Part shown: piece after piece, positions 40,352-52,072 of the stretch | Layout: every line of letters starts with the position of its first letter | Numbering within the stretch: the first letter of the stretch is position 1 | Source: Tetradesmus obliquus | Lineage: Eukaryota; Chlorophyta; Chlorophyceae; Sphaeropleales; Scenedesmaceae | NCBI GenBank assembly: GCA_030272155.1 | Contig: CP126207.1 | Location: 2,790,001 to 2,854,000 of the forward strand | DNA length: 64,000 nt | Direction of reading: 5' to 3' | Program-made: the position numbers and the translations under genes | Notes under the pieces: generated by a model | Database searches by the model: none | The model's input: the letters and a program-made list of their open reading frames with translations, nothing else | What the model was told of the DNA's origin: nothing

Positions 40352-43300
40352 ATGTGGAGACCGGCACCCGCCCTGTGCTTGCTGCTGGCTGGCTTGATGC
40401 TGCTGCTGCTGCTGCCCAGCCCCATCAGCTGTGATTGCTATCGCTGTTACGATCCCCCACCCAACGGTACGTACACCAGCCCCCTTGTGACTTTGCAGCT
40501 GCAGCTATGCTCGGTGCAACCATGCATAGCTGAGCCTTCAGGGAGCGTACGCGTGTCAACAAAGCCTATTGATCGATGATTAAGCTTGAGCATGTTCATG
40601 AACAGCTACTGTCTCCATTTGGAGCAAAGGTTTTTGGCACCAAGCAGTTGCGCGGCATGATGACAGATGTTCACAACATGTGCTTCATGCGTACTTGTGT
40701 GTACTGTTGGTGATCACATCGGCGGTGACAACATGCAAAATCATTTGGTGTTGCATTTGAAATGCAGTGATCACTGCACACCTTGGGTTGTCACAAGGAC
40801 AGCAGTGATGTCGCAGCACTTGCGAGTGCTGACCCCAAGGCTTGCCGTATGTCCTCATGCTGTGCAGACTGTACTACGGCGCCCACAGTAGCAGTGACAA
40901 ATGGGGGCGTGTGGCCTACAGAGGAGAAGAACAAAGGGTATGCTGAATGGCAACATAAGCAGCTAGTCAATGCCTGCGTAGCTGTTCCTACTAGTCAATG
41001 CTTAGCAGTGGCCGTAACGTTAACGTGTGACTCCGGGCACATGTCATGCAATGGCTGGGGCATGTCGGATGCAACTGCATGTGCGTAAGCCTTATGCTAG
41101 CAGATCAGGCGGACATATGTCACTGGAATGCACATGCATTGCATGCGAGATGCCATCTGAGTCAAATCTATAAAAATGCAACGTCCTTCAATGACCAGAT
41201 ATGGCGTATGAGCTTCTAATGCTACGGCTGAGAGGCCCTCTAAGGGCCCTACACAAGGCGCATTGTGCATCTATGTGTTGTCACTCGGTACGGTCTCCCT
41301 GTGCAGACAGAGCAGCAGTGGGAGGATGAGGCTGCAGGAGATAATTTTGTGTCAATATGAGTAATGTGGGAATGTGGCCTGTTGGCCTGAGGGTGGGAAG
41401 ACAGTTATGTGCGTCGTGGGGCTGCATAGGTTCCGTGTGCGGCAGCATAACATGCCCTCATCCCGAGGGTCACATACTTTCATACTTTCAACACAACCAA
41501 AACAAACAAACTGCAAGCTGATGGTACCCCCGTCCGACCCGTCACCGCCACCATCCTTCTCTCTGTTACACCCTGCCACTGCTGATGACCAGACTGCGAC
41601 CATCTCGTCGCCGCACTTTTCAGCGCCTCACCCTGTGCATAAACTTGCATCTTGCCCTTCACACTGCTGCACTCGCCACCCCCTCCACTCTGCAACTACC
41701 AGCTCCGCACGGCTCAACGCTGCTTGCGCTGCATCTGCGCTGCTGCCTGCATCAGCTCCACCGGTGCTGCATATAGGTACAGCCGCACCACGTCTGACTT
41801 CCATCTGCCCATCATCTGTATCTTGCGCAGCGCAATCTTCTGGCGCGCCGCGTGTGTCGCCCCGCCCCGCCTAAGGGAGTGTGCTGCATACTGCTCTGCC
41901 TCCGCCACCCCGGCGTCACGCAGGTCCTGCTTAAGCCTAGATCCCACCGTGAGCTTCTTCATGCCCACCCCACCCGCATACGCTGTGAACACCTTCCCAT
42001 CCGCACTGCCCCACTTGCGCAACCGCTGCAGTGCCCTCAGCGGGCACATCTCCTTCTCTTCCTCACAGGCCGCCACAAACACCCACGCACCCTCCCCTGC
42101 CTGATCTGTCTTGGAGTATGGCACATAGATCGCTACGCCCTTCTCTGCCTCCCCCCCTTCCTCGTACACCTGCAGATCCCTCCACTCGATCCCTACCAGC
42201 TCTGCCGACCTAAACATACCCGCCCAGCCCACGAGGAACATTGCAGCATCCCTGTCGCCAATGAAGTCGCGCCTGCTGCGCAAGTGCTTTACCAGCACCT
42301 GCAGATCTGCCCTGCTCAGAGGCCGCTTTTGGTTCACAGAGGTCACTGCATGCTTAGCTGCTACACGCATGGCCCTGCGGACGAGCTTATGACTCGCCAA
42401 GCTTTGCTGCTCTGCGTCAAAAAGCCCCTCATCCGCTGCCCACCGTGAAATGGCTGCCACACCCACTTCTATCGTGGACAACTTGTAATCATTCAGCGCC
42501 CTGCCCACCACAAACCTCGCTAACACCTCGGCATCGGGCACCTCCGGCTTCCCGATCCTCACGCAGAACTTCCTGTACTGCCTCTCCTGCGAGTCATAAC
42601 TGCGACCTGTCGAGTCTGCCAGATCGAGGCGCATATAGCTCCTGAAATCATCACGCAGTCCGTCCAGGAGGCTCTGATCCCACTCCTCCACAGGCCTGGG
42701 GCCAGACCTGCCTTCCTGCTGCCGGGCGCCCTGCACTCGCCCCATGTAGGTGATCATCGCTGCACAGCGAAACGACACAATGGCGTATCTGTCGTCACCC
42801 CGTGTTTTACGTCGCAGAGCAAAAACATAGTCTCCCAAGAGGAGTTATGAGGGGGGGGAAGGGGGGGAAACTGCCGCACACGAACGAATGATACTGCAGC
42901 TGTGCGCTAGGCACACTACACTGCAAGTGCCCAAAAGAAACGCTTAGGGGGAAAGGGCTGCGTTGCAGCCTAAGGGTGGGCCCCGAGGGGGCCCAGTTAG
43001 TTTGAATGTTAAACCCTGCTGCACCTGCTGCACAGAACAGACCCGCTACACTCGTGACAACTGTACTTTCTCTACGGTGTGACCTATGAGAAAGTAAGGT
43101 TTCAATCTCACACGACAATGCGTGTATACAGTAGTACGTGCATGTGCTCAGGCACACCCAAGCACCGCGCATGTCCGATATGCAAGGCTCAAGCTTGCCT
43201 GCCGGATGTCGTGCCACAACTTGTGGCGGAGCGGCCGGGTGGAATTCAACGACTTGCATGATATTTGCTTGAGGTCCTTCGGGCAAGTTTCATGTGTCAC

Positions 43301-46300
43301 CTCATGTAATCATCATTTGTTGTTGTCCGCAGGGAGAACCTAATCGCCATCTGCCCATTTGGCATCTCTGGGCCCTACGTCACGTGCACTGGCAAAGCGC
43401 AGTGGAGCGAGCTGCGGGGAGGCTTGGCTTGCCCAGGCGATGCAAGTAAGCACCCTATGTGCATGCAGTGAAACTGTGCATTCACACTAGACCATGCAAG
43501 AGGCATGTTGGGGTCGCACGCAACATATCTACAACTGATATTTCCACCAGTCTAGACCAACGTGTCACCCAAATGGCACAGCATCGTGTGGGCCCTGCGC
43601 TCAATGGCACTCAGACCTAGCTAGGCCGCAAGGCACACGCATGGGGCCGTAGCACGCATGTTGCTTGAGGCAATAACTATGCACCATGTGCGCGTGCCAT
43701 GTCTTCGCATGTGTACTGGAGTTGCGCTGGTGTCTTGTCCTAAAAGTGCTCGCAAATGGTTGTACATGCCGCAGACTCCGGCACATGTGCTGCTTCAAGC
43801 ACTACCACAGAAGCAGTGACTGGCGGAGTATGCCGCTGCAAGGCCGGATTGTACAGAAGTGGCAGCGGTACTGGAGCGTCGCTGACTTGCCTACGTACGC
43901 GCACTGCTGCTACGCTGACTCGGCATGATGATGCAATGCCATTACAGTAGCAGTGCTGTGAGCAGGGTGTATTGCAACCTGTACTTGACAATGCAACGCT
44001 GTAGCAGTGCAATTCTTCAGTGGCATGGAGCGTGCAGCCACAGATCAGCCACCAGGTGTTGCACTGCAGCAGATGATCTGAATGAGCTTCTACTTTGTGT
44101 ATGGCTATGAATCGATATGCCGTCATGTCTAGCTCATTGAGGTAGCCAGAGCTGATGTTTTGCCGGGCAAGGTCAGTCAGCTGCCGTACTCGATGGCATG
44201 ACAAACGCTTGTTGTAATCTATATACCCAATGTCGGTGAAGGTGAGTCTAGGCGAGTTCAGGCATGGCAAAGCTCACAATCGCGTCAAGTACCACCCAAG
44301 CCAGTGGGTATAATAATAACAATAGTCTTCTTGTAAGCCATACCTTGTCAAGCTAGTGGGTATGACATGTTGCGATGAACTCATCACGCATTGTCGGCCT
44401 TGCTTGCAGTGTATGCACATGAGGTGGACTGTCACCATCCCAGAGTGTGGGTAGCCTAGACATGACGACATAATCAATGCTGCATCATGCGCTGCAGCGT
44501 GCGACAGCAACACGTACTCCACACCTGGCCTAGCCACCAGTTGCACCACATGTCCAGACTCAACGGAGCCAACTCAAGACAAGGGCGCATGCAAATGCGT
44601 AGCCGGGAAAGTCCCAAAGGCAGGCACCGCTTGGGAGCAAGGCACCTTGGTGTGCGAAGGTTGTCCTCCAGGTGAGCAAGAAGCAGCAGCCGCACTGCCG
44701 CAGTGCGCTGTTGTTTGAACCAGCACTGGCCATGGATGTTCAGTGGCGCTGAATAATGCATGCCAAGTGTGCGGCACGTCATGCCGCATGGGCCGCTTCT
44801 CGCCACAGAAAAAAGTCCAGTGTGCAGACGCTAGCTAGGTGATGTTGCCAAACATATTTTACTTGGCATCAGCAACAGCAACACAAGCCGCTTGCTCAAG
44901 ACGCCCCTTTGAACCCCTTGCAGGTTACTTTGTGGCTGTTGGCGCGTCTCGGTGCTCTGCATGCTCGGGCTACTACGAATACAGCGCCGCGGGAGCAACC
45001 ACTTGTGCCACATGTGAGTAGTGCAGATGACACAGCATGTGTGTGCTCGGAGCTCACCTGATCAGGACATCATGCGCAAGTTCACAAATGTTGCCTTCAT
45101 CAGCTGATGGGCATGACGGCATGCGCAAGTTCACAAATGTTGCCTTCATCAGCTGATGGGCATGACGGCATGCGCAAGTTCACAAATGGTGCCTTCATCA
45201 GCTGATGGGCATGACGGCATGCGCAAGTTCACAAATGTTGCCTTCATCAGCTGATGGGCATGACGGCATGCGCAAATGCGACTCAACACTCATCCAGATC
45301 AGCTGATGGGCATGACGGCATGCGCAAATGCGACTCAACACTTATCCAGATCAGCTTCGGCGGTCATCCGTGCTGAGCACACCTTGCAAGTTGAAGCGCT
45401 TTTGCAGACATGGCAGCGTTGTTGGCATTCGATGCACCTGATGATCAGCTCTTAATCGACTACCGTGTGAGGTTTACACAGCTGGATGAAGGGCGGATAT
45501 CAAACACCCGCCAGTATGCCATGCTCGTCATCACCAGGCCTGGCACAACATGTTTTGCAAGCAGACAACAGTGTTCTTGCACTCACAAGCAGCATGTGTT
45601 GTGCTGAACCCGGACGTGCGAGTCTCCCATGAGTGACTGAACGACTCAGCGATGGTGATAAGTGGGTGGTGTGAGCACTACATAAGAGTTGCAACCGGTC
45701 GTGGTGCCGCAGGTCCTATCGACAGCTACGCAAATGCTGAGCACACCGGTTGCCAGTGCAATGCCGGGTGCACCCCTCAAGGGTCTGGTTTGACTTTGAG
45801 ATGCAGTTGCCCAGGTAGGCGGCATGGAGTGCCACTCCATGCAGTATGGTGTTGCACCCAACCCGCTGATTTTCTGCTAGCACACCCGGGACTTTTGCTG
45901 AGGAGCAGCTGAAGCAGCTTCATCGCTGCCTTAGCATTCAAAGCGTCTCACATGCTCGACGTGTACCACGATTTAGATGTTGTAAGCGCTTGGAAAATGC
46001 ACTCATGTTGGGTTCACCAAGCACATGTACAGGTTATCGACACCATGTAGTTTGTTTGACTTCTCAACTGCCGTTGGATGATCACAAAACGGAAATATAG
46101 ACAGCCAGATCACCAACTCATATGGCAGCCAAATGCCACAACTTTGGCTGCAACATTGCATGGCCTGCTCTGCGATTGTTGCGCACCCGCCTGCCTGCCA
46201 CCTCTGTTGCTCCTTGCAGTGAGCCTCGCTTTATACGAAGCAAGCCTCATCACCAGCTCGGGCGGGAGCTGCAGCGACTGGAACCCTGTGTTGGAGGGCC

Positions 46301-48573
46301 AGGGTTTGATCTGCCAATGCAAGGCTGGGCTCCGGCAGAGTGGAACATTCGACCTGGACACATCGTCCACACTGGCGTGCGCAGGGCCACCAAGTGAGCC
46401 TTGCAGCTGCTGATCGTGTGTCACTGTGTTCGGCACTTCAGGCAAGGCTTGAGGAGGGCTTATCGTCTCCTCGGCATCCTATCTGCCATGGCTATGCAAA
46501 CAAGCAGCAGATGTTGAGCACAACGTGCACATGAGCATATACATCACAGCGTTTATAATCAGGCGATACACAACTTGGAATACATGCTGTAGTATCGACC
46601 GAGGTATTGGTGTTGAGCCTCGGTCGTTGCAGGCACGGTGCCTCAAACATTGTAGCCTACGTGCGGCACGGGATGTGTGCAACAATCAAAACTGCTTCAC
46701 CACAAATGCCTTCAAATTGTTCCTGACAAGAGTGACTCTTGCAAGGTGTTGTGTGTTGTGCTAACTTGGCCTCAAATGTTGTGCATGCATGTTGCTGCAT
46801 TGATTATCTGCCACAACACAGGCTATGACGACGCGGCTGGTAACAGCGGGTGCAGCAACAACAATGCGTACGCATTGCCAGGCTTCACAGCGTGCCGCAC
46901 GTGCCCCGTCAATTCAGTGGCAACGGCTGCCAAGGACGGATGCATCTGCGATGCTGGTCATGTGCAGAAGGCAACCACGTCGTTGCAAGCCAACAATATG
47001 CAGTGTGACCCTTGCCCTCCTGGCAAATATGCAAACGCCGGCGACAGGGCTTGCACACCATGCCCTGCGGGTCTTGTCAGTTTTGGGGCGGCAGGCAGTT
47101 GCATCACATGCAACCCCAACGAGGTTGTTGAAAGATTCTCCACTGCCGTTGTTTTATCGGCCCGGATCCAACCCAATGCTGCGCAGACCGGCTGCGAGTG
47201 CGCCGTGCTAAAGAGCAACATCTTGGTGGATGGCAACAGCGGATCGCGATACCGCTGCACGACTGGGGGCATTGGTGTGCAAGCCTACTGCAACTGTTCA
47301 CTAGAAGCCGTAGGTCCAGGTGGGTTGACGACGATGAAGTAGCAGTGCCTTGGTCCATGGATGCAAACAAACAGTTACATATGTATGTGCAATCATATGG
47401 TGCACACCGTTAGGGCTAATTCAGCTACTCATCGCATGTCGATAGCTCAGCAGATGTAGATATAAGGATGATATGCGATTGTCATAGATAAATAAGGTGT
47501 TTGCACATGGTTATTCACTCGTGACTGCCTGGTATGGTGACGTCGCCATGGATGCTTACCACCATGAATGTTCACAACTTGTCACACACTCACTAGTGTG
47601 TGAGTGCTACCGTCCCTCAAGGTCCATGTTGCGTTCACGTACTTGCGCCGGGCGTGAGGCATGCAACCAGCCTGCCGCCGACTGTTGGCGTGACACTGCT
47701 GCAGGCCGCCATTTGCATAGCGCAAACCTGCACAACACAAGCGTGCCTATAGCACCTGAGGCCTTGGACATGGAGACGCTCATCACCACCAGCACCCAAC
47801 AGCAGTTCAATGAGCATCTTGTTGGAGCAAGCGACCAGACTCACAACCAAGATAATCAGCAACCGCAGTTCACCCTGGCACCCACCCACATCATCCCCAC
47901 GCTGAAGCTCGACGGCAAGCCCGCCACTGTCCTGCCAATGGAGGTGCTGAGAACCACATGGGAGGGGCGTGATGCAACGGACGTGGCCGCATGCTTGTCT
48001 GGTGCGCTGCTGACAACAAGCAACGTGTCACTGCTTGCCCCGCCATCAGTGCTTGCAGGACTCGGTTTGCAGCAGGCTGCCGCGGTGAGCTTGTCAGCGC
48101 AGCTGCTGCCGCAATTCTGGCCTGAGCACGGCGGTGCATCGGTGTTTACATCTTCAATGTACAAGGGTGGGCCTAGGCTGTCTGCTCGGGAGCTGAAGGC
48201 TGCATTGGTCAAACACTACACCATCTTGTTGACGCTGCCCAGCTGCATGCGTGCTCCAGAGGCGATAGCGCACAGGCTGCGTGTAGCACAATCCAACATT
48301 GTTGGCATGACCACCCGCTCTAGTACACTGAGGGGCGGGGATCTACCAGACACGCATGATGACATGTTGACCACAATGGAGCTGGCGGTGGAGGTGGCAC
48401 ACGTCAAGAATGAGGAGCACCCCGAGCTGTGTGCAGGCATTGATGGCAACAGCTTCCGGCTGCGCTTTGCTGGCTTTGGCGGAGAGTCCAGCCTGCCTGC
48501 TGCATCTCCCAACCACATCTGGGTGTATGTTGCTGTGGCAGAAGATGTTGAGCTGTGTGGCGCAACCGAATAA
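40352..48573 (+). CDS. large secreted cysteine-rich modular protein
   Basis: Ten exons: 40352-40466, 40868-40937, 43333-43445, 43775-43894, 44498-44671, 44924-45013, 45713-45814, 46220-46393, 46822-47319, 47705-48573. They splice in frame to about 774 residues. A signal peptide (LLLAGLMLLLLLPSPISC) opens the protein. Short Cys modules follow, e.g. CRCKAGLYRSGSG, CTTCPDSTEPTQDKGACKC, CSACSGYYEYSAAGATTC and CDPCPPGKYANAGDRACTPC, resembling GCC2/GCC3 or TNFR/ephrin-type modules. The last exon adds about 290 residues without Cys density (LPQFWPEHGGASVF, GNSFRLRFAGFGG), family unknown. Eight of nine introns are phase 1. It is probably cell-surface or matrix. Extra small exons may be missed, and the final exon could belong to another gene. 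Confidence 0.75.
41714..42757 (-). CDS. tyrosine recombinase (phage-integrase fold), Crypton/DIRS-like
   Basis: An intronless minus-strand frame gives 347 residues from the first ATG (42757); a frame without ATG extends to 42838. The N-terminal half is a SAM-like core-binding domain (STGRSYDSQERQYRKFC). The catalytic set is visible: Arg in GMFRSAELVGIEW (about R183), Lys in YVPYSKTDQ (about K216), HSLRRGGATHA (H293, R296), GRW (W319) and Tyr in VRLYLY (Y327 or Y329). Such enzymes cut and rejoin DNA through a 3'-phosphotyrosine. No reverse transcriptase lies alongside, so a Crypton-type DNA transposon is likelier than a complete DIRS element. It sits antisense in intron 2 of the cysteine-rich gene. 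The frame is intact; termini are not resolved. Confidence 0.88.
   Translation of the reverse strand: MITYMGRVQGARQQEGRSGPRPVEEWDQSLLDGLRDDFRSYMRLDLADSTGRSYDSQERQYRKFCVRIGKPEVPDAEVLARFVVGRALNDYKLSTIEVGVAAISRWAADEGLFDAEQQSLASHKLVRRAMRVAAKHAVTSVNQKRPLSRADLQVLVKHLRSRRDFIGDRDAAMFLVGWAGMFRSAELVGIEWRDLQVYEEGGEAEKGVAIYVPYSKTDQAGEGAWVFVAACEEEKEMCPLRALQRLRKWGSADGKVFTAYAGGVGMKKLTVGSRLKQDLRDAGVAEAEQYAAHSLRRGGATHAARQKIALRKIQMMGRWKSDVVRLYLYAAPVELMQAAAQMQRKQR
43066..43098. repeat. short inverted repeat upstream of the recombinase
   Basis: ACTTTCTC and GAGAAAGT form 8-bp arms around a 15-nt spacer, about 240 bp before the recombinase reading frame. Possible element end or regulatory hairpin; not proven. Confidence 0.4.
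44311..44350. repeat. dispersed fragment shared with 11.87 kb
   Basis: ATAATAATAACAATAGTC followed by TTCTTGTAAGCCATACC matches the left part of the MITE-like element at 11873-11911 over about 40 bp with two differences. It lies in intron 4 of the cysteine-rich gene. Confidence 0.7.
45071..45350. repeat. intronic minisatellite, 49-bp then 52-bp units
   Basis: CATGCGCAAGTTCACAAATG starts at 45071, 45120, 45169 and 45218 (49-bp period). Then the variant CATGCGCAAATGCGACTCAA starts at 45267 and 45319 (52-bp period). All share the linker CAGCTGATGGGCATGACGG. It lies in the intron between exons 6 and 7 of the cysteine-rich gene. Confidence 0.95.
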
Positions 48574-50809
48574 GGCCTCGCTTGTTTGGGTCGGTCGTGT
48601 GTGCATGCATGTACTACGTACATACACATCTGAACAAAAGTGGCAGATGTGAATGCTGAAGCTGCATTTTGATCAACATGTTCCTATGTATCCTGGTGCA
48701 GTACACAATATGTTGGTGTGGGTGTTGTTTAGCATATGCTCTTCTCTGCGTCATATGCAGGTTTGATTGAAGGACAGGGATTCAATCCGGGTTGTCGCAA
48801 CGTGACCTCAACCACCTGCTGGCATCTCTCATGAAACACATGCATCTATCAGAAACTCTGAGCTCCCACGAGCCTCTATGGGTCGCTCCAAAAGGTTTTC
48901 AGGCTGAGATGTCCTAGACACGCATGATCGGGTTACATATTTCAGTCCACACAACAATATGTGGTTGTCTCACACGATGTTCTGACTACTGGTGCGCGCT
49001 GCATTGTCCTTTTGCACTTTCAGGACATCATGGACCTGCTGCGCACAATGGCAGCAGTCTTTTGTGGATGCGAATGTGAATGCCAATGTGTGCTTGTGTT
49101 TTTCTTGTGTTCGTGCATCACCTGATGAACGCAAACGCCGTGTATGCTGGTTGACGCCTGATGCGTGTTTCTGTTTGCTGTGCAGCACCCTAATGCAGAT
49201 GCTCTGGCACCGGTCATGCGGCCTACATGAGTGCGGCATTGCTTAAATCATTTGTGATCCCTGGCTCAGGCTCAGGAGGGCATGGGAATCAGGGGCGCTG
49301 GCCCCTGGTCATGATCACACACACCCTCTCCAGTGCTGGCTTACCCAGCAGCCCTAGAGCGACCTGGGTAGCCACTCACTCACGCATTTCCCGGCTGCCG
49401 CACAGCGGTGATGTTCTGCATGCGTTCCATTCATGCCAACATGTGATATGTGTGATTGTCAGCGTTTATGGTCGGCACATGCCGATTGCATGCAGCATGT
49501 TGGTTGATGTGTGCAGTTGCCTAAGGCATGTTGCTTGTGCAGGGTGAAGAAGCATAGAGGCTATGCTTCAGTGCTTCTGGTTGTGCCCTGATTGGATTAC
49601 GGTGGTCCCTTTGATGTTGATGCATGCCATGTGATAAAGCGCAGAGTTGTGGCCATTGGCACAACCAAGCATGTGTTGTGCAACACTGTGCGGCACAACG
49701 GCTGCTGCTACGTAAGCGGATGCGTTCAATCGCCAGATGGCCATAACGGGCAGTTTTGCTGTGCTTGGTCAACAGGCAGCTCGTTGCAACCTCGGGCGGT
49801 GCATGTACAACGTCGGTATGAGCTCACAGAAATAGCCTGCTGTAGGGCTAAGCTGACATGGCAGGCGTAGTGGCATTGTGGCTCAGCCACTGAGTACAAC
49901 TTGTAATAATGACGAACCTATACGGCTCTTGTGCGCTGAACAGCATGCTGGTCGAGGTGTCAAGGGTATTCGAAGGAGTGCATGCGTCTCTGCCTAGTGC
50001 AGTTAGGTGTGGATGAGACAATCTCTGATGAGAGATCATTGCCGCGACAGTAGCTGCACCACTGTTGTGACAGTTGCGGAGCCACTCAGCATGGTGCCCA
50101 GCAGTGATCAGTTGCATGCATGTGAGACATATCCACATACCTCACAACACTTGCATATGGGGTATGTGGCAGGCTTTAGCACCAAGCACACCTAATTGTC
50201 AATACCAGACGCTACGTACGTAGACGTGTGTGGGAGCCTATCCGATGGTCGTACACCAACATGCTTCCACACAAGACCTGACATACAGCGCTTCAGGCAG
50301 GTCACATGAAACGCTATGCCTGCAAAAGCTGCAAATTCAATAGTCGTACGCACGCCAACCCAACATGCCATGCATGCAGACTACGTGTGCAACGTTGCAC
50401 ACAGAAAGTCGTGCGCACACCCAAGACGCCATGCACACCTGACGTGCCACACTGTGGCAGGTGACCTGCTGACTGCCAATTGCAATTCTGGACACTGTCC
50501 GGAGGTGCCTTGCCTGCACACTGACTTGCCATGCTTGCAGGTGGAATGTACCACACCGTACCATAACGTAGCCGTACAATGCAACATTGCTGGCCTCTGC
50601 GCTGCTGCTGCCTCCATGCAACATGGCACCGTGTAACCGCCCCGATCCAAGGCAACCAGCACACATCCGCCGTCATGAATTTCATACATGCTGTGCAGCC
50701 GGGGTAGCGGTGAACCCGAGCTCAACGTACAACTGTATACAACCTTGCTGTAAACAACCATGTCTGCACAAAACATCTGCCAACACCGCCACTCCAAAGC
50801 CCCGCTCTT
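48574..50809. other. region 3' of the cysteine-rich gene, possible gene remnants
   Basis: Two plus-strand segments look protein-like but could not be assembled: 49597-49713 (YGGPFDVDACHVIKRRVVAI, then CCY and a GTAAGC donor) and 50360-50636 (a Cys-rich frame with CNSGHCPEVPCLHTD and VECTTPYHN). They may be remnants of a second cysteine-rich gene. The hairpin element copy 2 is at 49260-49395. Confidence 0.4.
49260..49395. repeat. dispersed hairpin element, copy 2
   Basis: Contains GGCGCTGGCCCCTGGTC, ATCACACACACCCTCTCC, then TTACCCAG and CTGGGTA as inverted arms, then CCACTCACTCACGC. The order of blocks matches 3955-4080. Copies differ by many substitutions. Confidence 0.55.
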
Positions 50810-51034
50810 TCACACAATAAAAAAAGTCGAGGGCCCCAGCACTACGCCGTACTCGTACGATGCGAAGCCGGGCCCAGCCCAGAAGCCGGCCTCCTCGTTG
50901 CTGCCAGCTGGCGACAATGTCATGAAGCCGCTGCGCTCCAGCGACACGCGCAGCCGCGCGCCTTGGTGGAACTGGTGCAGGTCGCGCATCAGGGTAGCGG
51001 TGAAGCTGATTGCAGACCTGAGTTCGCCGTCCAC
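50810..51034 (-). pseudogene. trailing copy of the C-terminal exon of the neighbouring gene
   Basis: The encoded sequence parallels 51317-51093: SAISFTATLMRDLHQFHQGA against VEVSFTSTLLRDMHDFHQGA, then SGFMTLSPAGS against NGYMTVSPVGS and YEYGVVLG against YHYGVVLG. An upstream stop breaks the frame. It is older and more diverged than other exon copies here. Confidence 0.75.
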
Positions 51035-51092
51035 AGCCGTGTCTTACACAACACATGTGAACACGCTGCTTCTGCCGAGCCCCGCCCATGCT

Positions 51093-52072
51093 TCACATAG
51101 CAAAAGAGCACGGCTGCCCCAGCACTACACCGTAGTGGTAGAACACGGCGCCGCCAACCTCTTCTCCACTGCCAACTGGTGAAACTGTCATGTAGCCGTT
51201 GTCGTCAAACAAAACCTTCAGCCGTGCGCCTTGGTGGAAGTCATGCATGTCCCGCAGCAGGGTACTGGTGAAGCTGACTTCTACTTTGGGTTCGCCACTC
51301 ACGGCTTTGTCGTACACGACGTTTGTGAAGATGCTGCCGTCACCAAAGCCACGCCCAGAGGCTGCTGCGTGCAGCTGCGGCGCAGCAGCTCCGCGCCGCG
51401 CGCGCCGCCCGCTGCCGCCAGCACACGCCGGGAGAAGATGTTGCTGTGGTTGATTCCCAGGGTACTGGGTTCTGTATCATTCAGCGTGCCGCCCAAGAGG
51501 CGAGTCCTGTCAGCATTCTGCCGCAGGAAGCGCAGGCCGGGCGCCAACAGCTGCTGCAGGTCCAGCTTGAAGCCCACCCACAGCAGCGCCTCCAGCTGCG
51601 CCGCCGCCTGCTGCAGCAGCTCGTGCTTCTGATGAGAAGCCAGCTGCTTCACGGTGATGATGTTTATGCCCCTCCAGCACACCAGCAGACTGACACCGTT
51701 TCTGCTGTCTCAAGCGTAGGTACTGTCCAACTGCAGTGTTACAAGGGTGCCCTCAGGTGCGCCGTTCTGTTCCTCTGCTGCTGTTGCTGCTGCTACTGCT
51801 GCTGCTGATGCACCTCCCAAACCATAACTACTGCTGCTGTTGCTGATGCTGCTGTCTATGAATTTGACTCCCAGCTCCGCTCGTGCGCTGCTGCCCAGCA
51901 GTCCTGCAAGCTGGCCCAGCATTGTTGTGCTGCAGCCGACTGCATCTGCAAACAGCAGCATGTCCAACAATTGCGCCAGGCTGTACTGCCCTAATGCATG
52001 CTCAGCCTCGAAACCAAGGGCGCACATTTTGCTGTAAAGCACCTCCTGTCCAATTGAAGAGTGACACGCCAT
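51093..52072 (-). CDS. unknown protein, frames interrupted
   Basis: Minus strand from ATG 52072 (ACHSSIGQEVLYSKMCALGF). A coherent frame continues through QYSLAQLLDMLLFADAVGCS and a Ser/Ala linker to an in-frame TGA at 51712-51710. The same frame then resumes as GINIITVKQLASHQKHELLQ and LRFLRQNADRTRLLGGTLND. Near 51370 the coherent frame shifts by one to GFGDGSIFTNVVYDKA and ends FYHYGVVLG plus a few residues. Alternating strand-like and helical segments are visible but I recognise no family. Short unannotated introns could explain both breaks (GTGTGCTGG...GCAG near 51440-51370 is one option); decay is the other explanation. Confidence 0.5.

Noticed and set aside
43740-44270. Minus-strand frame with protein-like text (FTDIGYIDYNKRLSCHRVRQ)
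   Set aside because: Overlaps exon 4 of the cysteine-rich gene on the other strand, no ATG before the protein-like part, no family; perhaps an element remnant.
47497-47704. Independent gene start upstream of the last cysteine-rich exon
   Set aside because: The first 208 bases of that frame have no protein character, while a CAG acceptor at 47704 joins the preceding exon in the correct phase.
49592-49870. Plus-strand open frame after the cysteine-rich gene
   Set aside because: No ATG start and no joinable exons; kept only as a possible remnant.
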